64,000 nt of DNA from Leifsonia soli (GTDB lineage: Bacteria; Actinomycetota; Actinomycetes; Actinomycetales; Microbacteriaceae): the NCBI RefSeq assembly GCF_013408745.1, contig NZ_JACCBJ010000001.1, positions 434,001 to 498,000 on the forward strand, written 5' to 3'. Made by a program: the position numbers and the translations under genes. This document shows positions 58,070 to 64,000 of this stretch, piece after piece; position 1 is the first letter of the stretch, and every line of letters starts with the position of its first letter. Under the pieces are notes generated by a model. That model saw nothing but the letters and a program-made list of their open reading frames with translations, searched no databases and had not been told where the DNA came from.

Positions 58070-59347
58070 TCAGTCCGTCCCGCGCAGCCGCGCGATCGAG
58101 GCCATCACGTGGTAGACGACGATCGCGGCGATGGCGCCGAGCGCGATCCCGTTGAAGGTCAGCTGGCCGAGGTTGAGGGTGAAGTCGCCGACGCCGATGA
58201 TCAGCGCCGTCGCCGCCGTGAACTGGTTGACCGGCTTCGAGAAGTCGACCTTGTTGTCCAGCCAGATCTTGACGCCGATGATGCCGATGAGGCCGTACAG
58301 CGCCGTGGTGACTCCGCCGAGCACGCCGGCGGGGATGGTGTTGATCACGGCGCCGACCTTGGGGGAGAGGCCGAGCAGGACCGCCACGATGCCGGCGACC
58401 CAGTAGGCGGCGGTCGAGTAGACGCGCGTCGCGGCCATCACGCCGATGTTCTCGCCGTACGTCGTCGTCCCCGAACCGCCGAAGAAGCCGGCGATCGTCG
58501 TGGCGACGCCGTCCGCGAAGAGCGCACGGCCGGTGAGGCGGTTGACCGACGGGTCCGTCAGCTGCGCGACGCCCCGGATGTGCCCGACGTTCTCCGCGAT
58601 CAGCACGAGCACGACCGGGAGGAATGCGGGCAGGATGCCCCAGGTCGCCGCGGGGGACGTGAACGGGTTGGCGGGCAGCGTGAACTGCGGGAAGCCGATC
58701 CAGGCCGCCTTCGCCACGGCGTCGAAGTTCACCTCGCCGACGATGACGGCGAACACGTACCCGACGGCGACGCCGAGGAAGATCGAGAGCCGCCCGAGCA
58801 TCCCGCGGAACAGGACGGTGCACAGGATGACAGCCGCCAGCGTCACGAGGGCCGTGATGGGCGCCTGCACGAAGTTGTTCTTGGCCGCAGGCGCCAGGTT
58901 GAAGCCGATGAGGGCGACGATGGCGCCGGCGACCACCGGCGGCATGAGCCCGTCGATCCACCGCGTCCCGGTCGCCACGACGATGAGGCCGACGATCGCG
59001 AGCAGCACACCGGTGACGACGATCCCGAACAGCGCCGATGGCATCCCGTCGGCCTTGGTCGCCGCCACGATCGGCACGATGAACGCGAACGACGAGCCCA
59101 GGTAGCTGGGCAGGCGGTTGCCCGTGATGACCAGGAAGAGCAGCGTGCCGACGCCCGAGAACAGCAGCGTCGTCGCCGGAGGGAAGCCCGTGAGCAGCGG
59201 CACCAGGAACGTCGCGCCGAACATGGCGACGACGTGCTGGGCGCCGAGCCCGATCGTGCGCGGCCAGGTCAGTCGTTCGCCGGGGAGCACGATCTCGTGC
59301 GCGCCCACCTTCTTGCCGTCACCGTGCAGCGTCCAGGGCAGCGCCAT
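58070..59347 (-). CDS. Uracil/xanthine permease (NCS2)
   Basis: A 425-residue permease of the UraA branch. Visible are the early LGAQHVVAMFGATFLVPLLT, SYLGSSFAFIVPIVAATKAD, the NCS2 signature region VLVLIAENVGHIRGVAQLT (Glu at about 241) and GGSGTTTYGENIGVMAATRV. Uracil is the likely substrate. The ATG follows GAAGGA. It is divergent from a purine-type permease with a 115-base gap, so this locus imports both kinds of nucleobase. Confidence 0.93.
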   Translation of the reverse strand: MALPWTLHGDGKKVGAHEIVLPGERLTWPRTIGLGAQHVVAMFGATFLVPLLTGFPPATTLLFSGVGTLLFLVITGNRLPSYLGSSFAFIVPIVAATKADGMPSALFGIVVTGVLLAIVGLIVVATGTRWIDGLMPPVVAGAIVALIGFNLAPAAKNNFVQAPITALVTLAAVILCTVLFRGMLGRLSIFLGVAVGYVFAVIVGEVNFDAVAKAAWIGFPQFTLPANPFTSPAATWGILPAFLPVVLVLIAENVGHIRGVAQLTDPSVNRLTGRALFADGVATTIAGFFGGSGTTTYGENIGVMAATRVYSTAAYWVAGIVAVLLGLSPKVGAVINTIPAGVLGGVTTALYGLIGIIGVKIWLDNKVDFSKPVNQFTAATALIIGVGDFTLNLGQLTFNGIALGAIAAIVVYHVMASIARLRGTD

Positions 59348-59376
59348 GCGTGTCCTTCAGAGGTCTCGAGTCGGAA

Positions 59377-59382
59377 TAGGCT
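59377..59382 (+). promoter_or_regulatory. -10 hexamer of the purine permease gene
   Basis: TAGGCT here predicts a transcript start near 59389. In-frame GTG and TTG codons at 59382-59387 would then lie outside the mRNA, which favours the start further down at 59463. Confidence 0.5.
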
Positions 59383-59462
59383 TGGTGCTGCGCATTCGCG
59401 CACTACTCGACGAACCTGAGTCTTCGCCGGGCCACCGCCCACCGATCCTACGGGAGTCCACC

Positions 59463-60908
59463 ATTTCCGCATCGACCAGCGCGCCCACCTCCACGGGGCG
59501 CTTCGACCGCTTCTTCGAGATCAGCGCCCGCGGCACGACGTGGGGCACGGAGGTGCGCGGCGGCGTCCTCACCTTCGTGACCATGGCGTACATCGTCATC
59601 CTGAACCCGCTCATCCTGGGCGGGACGAAGGATGTGGTGGGCCACACCCTGGGGACCTCCCAGGTGGCGGCCGTCACGGCGCTCAGCGCCGGCGTGATGA
59701 CCGTGCTGTTCGGCCTGGTCGCACGTCTGCCGTTCGCCTTCGCGGCCGGCCTGGGCATCAACTCGTTCCTCGCCGTGAACGTGGTCAAGATCCTCACCTG
59801 GCAGGAGGCGATGGGCCTCGTCGTCATCAACGGCGTGATCATCGTGCTGCTGTCGGCGACCGGTCTGCGGAAGCTCATCTTCAACGCCGTCCCCGCCCAG
59901 CTGAAGACCGCGATCACGGTCGGCATCGGCCTCTTCATCGCCTTCATCGGCTTCGTGGACAGCGGCTTCGTGCGCACCACGACGCTCTCCTCGCCGCCCG
60001 TCCAGCTCGGTGAGGCCGGATCCATCGCGACCCTCCCGACCATCACCTTCCTCATCGCGCTGATCATCATGGGCGTGCTGATGGCCCGCAAGGTGAAGGG
60101 CGCGCTGCTCATCGGGATCGTCGCGGCCACCGTGGTCGCGATCATCGCGGAGGCCATCTGGCACGTCGGCCCGTCGATGGGCAAGAACCCGGCCGGCTGG
60201 AACCTGACCGTCCCGCAGCTGCCGACCTCGCTCGTCTCGCTGCCCGACCTCAGCCTCGTCGGCCAGGTGGACCTGTTCGGCGCGTTCGGCCGCATCGGCG
60301 CACTCGCCGCGATCATGCTCATCTTCACCCTCGTCTTCACGAACTTCTTCGACGCCATGGGCTCGATGACCGGACTGGCGCGCAGCGCGGGTCTCGCGAA
60401 CGAGGACGGCACCTTCCCGCGCCTGCAGCCAGCGCTCATCGTGGAGGGTGTCGGCGCGATCGTCGGAGGCGGCACTTCGTCGTCGTCCAACACGGTGTTC
60501 GTCGAGTCGGCCTCCGGTATCGGCGAGGGAGCGAAGACCGGCTTCGCCAGCGTCATCACCGGCGCGCTGTTCCTGCTCGCGATGTTCTTCACCCCGCTGA
60601 CCCAGGTGGTCCCGCTGGAGGTGGCCGCCGCGGCCCTGGTGGTCGTCGGCGCCCTGATGGTGGTGCAGATCAAGCACATCGACTTCACCGAGTTCTCGGT
60701 GGTCCTGCCGGTGTTCCTGACGATCATCGTCATGCCGCTCACGTACTCGATCGCGAACGGGATCGGCGTCGGATTCATCAGCTGGGTGCTCATCCGCTCG
60801 CTCGCCGGGAAGGCGCGCGAGATCAGCCCCCTGCTCTGGATCGTCGCCGCCGGCTTCCTGATCTACTTCGCGCGCGGCCCGATCGAGGGACTCCTCGGGC
60901 AGGTCTGA
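59463..60908 (+). CDS. AzgA-type adenine/guanine/hypoxanthine permease, probable ATT start
   Basis: A 481-residue membrane protein of the AzgA-like NCS2 branch. Visible are RFFEISARGTTWGTEVRGGV, FVTMAYIVILNPLILGG, AFAAGLGINSFLAVNVV, FTNFFDAMGSMTGLARSAG and GGGTSSSSNTVFVESASGIG. Family proteins start shortly before the RFF segment, but no ATG, GTG or TTG is in frame between the likely transcript start and this segment. ATT at 59463 has GGGAG 6 bases ahead and gives a natural N-terminus (xSASTSAPTSTGRF). An upstream GTG at 59385 is the alternative. Confidence 0.88.
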   Translation: MSASTSAPTSTGRFDRFFEISARGTTWGTEVRGGVLTFVTMAYIVILNPLILGGTKDVVGHTLGTSQVAAVTALSAGVMTVLFGLVARLPFAFAAGLGINSFLAVNVVKILTWQEAMGLVVINGVIIVLLSATGLRKLIFNAVPAQLKTAITVGIGLFIAFIGFVDSGFVRTTTLSSPPVQLGEAGSIATLPTITFLIALIIMGVLMARKVKGALLIGIVAATVVAIIAEAIWHVGPSMGKNPAGWNLTVPQLPTSLVSLPDLSLVGQVDLFGAFGRIGALAAIMLIFTLVFTNFFDAMGSMTGLARSAGLANEDGTFPRLQPALIVEGVGAIVGGGTSSSSNTVFVESASGIGEGAKTGFASVITGALFLLAMFFTPLTQVVPLEVAAAALVVVGALMVVQIKHIDFTEFSVVLPVFLTIIVMPLTYSIANGIGVGFISWVLIRSLAGKAREISPLLWIVAAGFLIYFARGPIEGLLGQV

Positions 60909-61002
60909 CCTCGCGAATCCTCAGGAGGGGGAGGGACGCCTCAGGGGGGAATCGGGGGTTACCCCGATACCGTGGCGCGAGACGGGTCGCTTGGATGGAC
61001 TC

Positions 61003-61290
61003 ATGACCACCACCACTCCGTACCAGACCGCTGCTCCCGTCCGCACCCTCAGCATCACGAGCTTCGTCCTCGGGCTCGCCTCGATCGTGTTCGGCTGGAC
61101 CTTCGTCGCACCCGTCGCCGGCCTCGTCGTCGGGATCCTGGCGCTGGGCCGCGAGCCGCTGGGCAAGACGTTCGCGGTGTGGGGCATCGTGCTCAACGCC
61201 GTGATGCTGGCCGGCGTCGCATTCTTCGCCCTCCTCGCCCTCGTCGGGATGGGGATCGGCGCCATCGCCCTGCCGTTCGCCTGGCTGTGA
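61003..61290 (+). CDS. DUF4190-type small membrane protein
   Basis: A 95-residue protein with two to three hydrophobic segments (about residues 16-40, 45-52 and 58-90) and the family segment LGLASIVFGWTFVAPVAGLV then GILALGREP. This is the DUF4190 pattern, with a small Pro/Thr-rich N-terminus. The ATG at 61003 is favoured by GGATGGA before it; an ATG at 60994 in another phase is not used. Function unknown. trmB follows after 22 bases. Confidence 0.72.
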   Translation: MTTTTPYQTAAPVRTLSITSFVLGLASIVFGWTFVAPVAGLVVGILALGREPLGKTFAVWGIVLNAVMLAGVAFFALLALVGMGIGAIALPFAWL

Positions 61291-61312
61291 GTCGATCGGA
61301 GACAATGGGGGG

Positions 61313-61996
61313 ATGGAACCATCCCCCCTCGTCCGCCCGCGCAGCTTCGTGGTGCGCGGGCGCAAGACCGAAGCCCAGACGCGCGCGATCGAGGAGCTGT
61401 GGCCGAGCTTCGGCGTCGACTTCGACGGCTCACTGCTCGACCTCGACGCGATCTTCGGGCGGACGGCCCCCCGGGTCGTCGAGATCGGCTTCGGCAACGG
61501 CGAGAACCTGCTGACCCTGGCGGAGCGCCACCCGGACCGCGACTTCCTCGGCATCGAGGTGCACGGCGCCGGCATCGGCCGCGTGCTCGGCGCGATCCGC
61601 GATCGCGGGCTGGCGAACATCCGCATCGTGCGGCACGACGCGGTCGAGGTGTTCGAGCGCGGACTGCCCGGCGGCTCGGTGGATGAGATCCTCGTCTTCT
61701 TCCCCGACCCCTGGCCCAAGGCCCGTCACCACCGGCGCAGACTCATCCAGCCGGAGGTCGCCCGGCTCCTCGTCCGGGCGCTCGCGCCGGAGGGCGTGCT
61801 GCGGCTGGCGACCGACTGGGAGCCGTACGCCGAGCACATGATCGAGGTGCTCGACGCCGAGCCGGGACTCGTGAACCTGGCGGGCGCTGCGCACTTCGTG
61901 CCGCGTCCGGACGACCGCCCCGTCACGAAGTTCGAGCGACGGGGCGAGCGCCTCGGCCACGCCATCTTCGACCTGGCCTACCGTCCGGCCCGCTGA
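61313..61996 (+). CDS. trmB: tRNA (guanine-N7-)-methyltransferase
   Basis: Methylates G46 of tRNA with S-adenosylmethionine. The 227-residue product has the SAM loop VVEIGFGNGENLLTLA (about 59-74), the acidic strand FLGIEVHGAGIGRVL, and the TrmB motif VFFPDPWPKARHHRRRLIQP (about 128-147), ending with PVTKFERRGERLGHAIFDL. GACAAT lies 6 bases before the ATG, separated by GGGGGG, which may serve as a -10 for a leaderless mRNA or as a ribosome site. Confidence 0.95.
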   Translation: MEPSPLVRPRSFVVRGRKTEAQTRAIEELWPSFGVDFDGSLLDLDAIFGRTAPRVVEIGFGNGENLLTLAERHPDRDFLGIEVHGAGIGRVLGAIRDRGLANIRIVRHDAVEVFERGLPGGSVDEILVFFPDPWPKARHHRRRLIQPEVARLLVRALAPEGVLRLATDWEPYAEHMIEVLDAEPGLVNLAGAAHFVPRPDDRPVTKFERRGERLGHAIFDLAYRPAR

Positions 61997-62048
61997 TCGC
62001 GGCCCGCTGATCCCGGCTCCGGGAGCGCGGGGTTCGTAGGATGGGCGC

Positions 62049-63431
62049 ATGACGCATGCGCGCACGGTCGACGAGCTCCGGTCCGCTTTCGAACGAGGGG
62101 TCACCAAGCCGCTCGCGTGGCGCCTCGCTCAGGTGCGGGCCCTGCGGCGCATGCTCACCGAGCGCGCGGCGGAGTTCGAGGACGCGCTGCTCTCCGACCT
62201 GGCGAAGAACCCCACGGAGTCGCAGATCGCCGAGCTGGGGTTCGTCGTCGGCGAGATCGACCACACGCTCGCGCACCTGCGGCGCTGGCTGCGGCCGAAG
62301 CGGGTCCGGGTTCCCGGCGCCCTCCTTCCGGCGCGCGCATCCACGGTGCTCGAACCGGTGGGCGTCGTGCTCGTCATCGCACCGTGGAACTACCCCGTGC
62401 AGCTGTTGCTCGCGCCGCTGGTCGGCGCCCTCGCGGCCGGCAACGCCGTCGTGCTCAAGCCGAGCGAGCTCGCCCCCGCCACCTCCGCGGCGATGGCCCG
62501 GCTCATCCCGCAGTACCTGGATGCGCGCGCGGTCGCCGTCGTCGAGGGCGGTGTCGAGGACACCACCGATCTGCTCGCGCAGCGCTGGGACCACATCTTC
62601 TACACCGGCAACGGCCGCGTCGGCCGCATCGTCGCCGCGGCGGCGGTCGAGAACCTCACGCCGGTGACGCTGGAGCTCGGCGGCAAGTCGCCCGTCTACG
62701 TGGATGACACCGTCGACATCGCCGCCGCCGCGCAGCGCATCGCGTGGGGCAAGTTCATGAACGCGGGCCAGACCTGCGTCGCGCCCGACTACGTGCTCGC
62801 CGAACGCTCCATCGTGCCGCGTCTCACCGAGGCCCTGCGCGAGGCGGTCCGTGACCTCTACGGCGACGATCCCGCGCAGAGCCCGGACTATGGCCGCATC
62901 GTCAACGATCGCCAGTTCGAGCGGCTGGCCGGGATGCTCGGCTCCGGCACCGCCGCGGTGGGCGGCGATCATGACGCCGCGTCGCGCTACCTCGCGCCGA
63001 CCGTGCTCACCGACGTCGGCCCGGAGTCTCCCGCGATGGCGGAAGAGATCTTCGGGCCCATCCTGCCGATCCTGCCCGTCGACGGGCTCGACGACGCCAT
63101 CCGCATCATCCGTGCGGGGGACAAGCCCCTCGCCCTGTACGTCTTCACCACCAGCGCGACGACCCGGCGGCGCATCCTGACCGAGACGAGCTCCGGCGCG
63201 GTCGGCTTCAACGTCCCGGCCGCGCACCTCGCCGTCGCCGGGCTGCCCTTCGGCGGGGTCGGCGAGAGCGGCGCGGGCGCGTACCACGGCGAGCGGTCGC
63301 TGCGGACGTTCAGCCATGAGAAGGCGGTGCTCAGCAAGCCGCTCAGCCCCGACACCCTCCGGCTGATCTACCCGCCGTACACCGAGGCGAAGGACCGCTT
63401 CGCCCGCGGTCTGCTGCGCAAACTGGGCTGA
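62049..63431 (+). CDS. Aldehyde dehydrogenase (class 3-like)
   Basis: A 460-residue short aldehyde dehydrogenase of the fatty/aromatic (class 3) type. Visible are [36 protein letters not shown], the catalytic Glu in [12 protein letters not shown] (about 211), the catalytic Cys in [17 protein letters not shown] (about 245) and [13 protein letters not shown]. The C-terminus ends [11 protein letters not shown] without the long membrane anchor found in some members. TAGGAT is 6 bases before the ATG. Substrate unknown; it stands alone. Confidence 0.92.
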   Translation: MTHARTVDELRSAFERGVTKPLAWRLAQVRALRRMLTERAAEFEDALLSDLAKNPTESQIAELGFVVGEIDHTLAHLRRWLRPKRVRVPGALLPARASTVLEPVGVVLVIAPWNYPVQLLLAPLVGALAAGNAVVLKPSELAPATSAAMARLIPQYLDARAVAVVEGGVEDTTDLLAQRWDHIFYTGNGRVGRIVAAAAVENLTPVTLELGGKSPVYVDDTVDIAAAAQRIAWGKFMNAGQTCVAPDYVLAERSIVPRLTEALREAVRDLYGDDPAQSPDYGRIVNDRQFERLAGMLGSGTAAVGGDHDAASRYLAPTVLTDVGPESPAMAEEIFGPILPILPVDGLDDAIRIIRAGDKPLALYVFTTSATTRRRILTETSSGAVGFNVPAAHLAVAGLPFGGVGESGAGAYHGERSLRTFSHEKAVLSKPLSPDTLRLIYPPYTEAKDRFARGLLRKLG

Positions 63432-63593
63432 ACCGGAGGCGATCGGGAGCCATGGACACCGTGTCGAAGGAGGGGGGAGATGGGGGACAGATCGTCCACC
63501 GGGCGCGATGTGCCCGGGGGTAGGCTCGGCACTGCCGGAGGCCACGAACGTCCGGCGCCAGAGAGTCATGCCAACGCACAACGAGAGGCAACG

Positions 63594-64000
63594 GTGCCAA
63601 CCGTGAACCCGACAGCAACCATGGACGAGTCCAAGACATCCCCCATCCCCGTCGTGACCCCGTCCGGACCGGCGATCGTCGACGCGTCCGAGAACGTCTC
63701 CGACGTCCCCACCCCCAGCGCGGACGGACGGCCGACCCGCATCGAGACCGACTCGCTGGGGAGCCGGGAGATCCCGGCCGACGCCTACTGGGGCATCCAC
63801 ACCTCCCGCGCCCTGGAGAACTTCCCGATCGCGAAGCGCCCGATCTCCGTCTACCCGGACCTCATCGTCGCCCTGGCCAGCGTGAAGCAGGCCGCCGCGC
63901 GTGCCAACGCCGAGATCGGCGTGCTGGATGCGCACACGGCCGAGCTGATCGACCGCGCCTGCCAGCTCATCATCGACGGCCGTTACCACGACCAATTCGT
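63594..64000 (+). CDS. aspA: Aspartate ammonia-lyase, N-terminal part (3' end outside window)
   Basis: Converts aspartate to fumarate and ammonia. The visible 135 residues have TRIETDSLGSREIPADAYWG, IHTSRALENFPIAKRPISVY and PDLIVALASVKQAAARANAE, as in the fumarase C/aspartase superfamily, with the aspartase-type DSLGSREIPADAYWGIHT. About 47 extra N-terminal residues, rich in Pro, Ser and Thr, precede the conserved start. The GTG at 63594 follows GAGAGG; GTG 63603 or ATG 63621 could also be used. The upstream gap of 162 bases contains a TAGGCT hexamer at about 63521. Confidence 0.88.
   Translation, partial: MPTVNPTATMDESKTSPIPVVTPSGPAIVDASENVSDVPTPSADGRPTRIETDSLGSREIPADAYWGIHTSRALENFPIAKRPISVYPDLIVALASVKQAAARANAEIGVLDAHTAELIDRACQLIIDGRYHDQF

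Overview
The window is a high-GC stretch of an actinobacterial chromosome, most likely from the family Microbacteriaceae (Leifsonia or a close relative). I infer this from protein style, the frequent GTG/ATG starts with 4-bp ATGA/GTGA overlaps, the many TANNNT hexamers 6-7 bases ahead of start codons (leaderless transcription), and families typical of Actinobacteria (DUF5997, DUF6510, MoaC-MoaB fusion, PfkA of the PKTIDND type). No rRNA, tRNA, CRISPR array, prophage or insertion sequence was seen. Coding density is very high and no gap exceeds 300 bases.

Layout. 1-9.5 kb: the translation/RNA block infB(3' end)-rbfA ... truB-ribF, split by an insert of YciI-like, mutY, a kinase-like gene with a broken P-loop, panE, and a TetR/DHA2-efflux pair. 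9.5-17 kb: an MFS transporter, a ROK kinase divergent from a SorC regulator, then deoC, a full aldehyde dehydrogenase, a half-length aldehyde dehydrogenase-like protein and an SGNH hydrolase (deoxyribose use through acetaldehyde). 17-25 kb: a six-gene operon of an NCS1 permease, a hydantoinase/oxoprolinase-like protein, three DUF917 proteins and a PucR/CdaR regulator, probably a catabolic unit for a hydantoin-like or other N-heterocyclic compound. 25-43 kb: mixed housekeeping and accessory genes (M20 peptidase, macro domain, CsoR/RcnR-type repressor, FucU-like, SNF2 helicase, CYTH, pfkA, quinone reductase, FMN hydroxyacid dehydrogenase, SDR, APC permease). 42-53.7 kb: a molybdenum island with two sulfite-oxidase-family enzymes and a flavin reductase, moaA, moaD, modABC, an HTH-Mop regulator, moaE, moaC-moaB fusion, moeA and a MoeB-rhodanese protein. 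53.7-64 kb: a Ski2-like helicase, a Pit phosphate transporter, a divergent pair of nucleobase permeases, trmB, an aldehyde dehydrogenase and the start of aspA.

The most unusual structural feature is a set of long intergenic palindromes that sit directly against stop codons. One sequence family (GTCGAGTCCGC arms) occurs five times, always with its right end 0-13 bases from the TGA of a leftward gene. Unrelated palindromes (a CAGCTCCTGAG type and an ATTCGTCACGAAT type) occupy the same position at other genes. One 34-bp stem even includes the last codons and stop codon of its gene. Two tandem repeats (15 bp x5 and 7 bp x4-5) also start at stop codons. This rule helps reveal a probable frameshift at the end of the DHA2 efflux gene. 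Other points worth checking are a probable ATT start codon on a purine permease, paired operators 30 bp apart at three regulatory regions, and enzymes lacking hallmark residues (P-loop kinase, ROK zinc site, SDR tyrosine).
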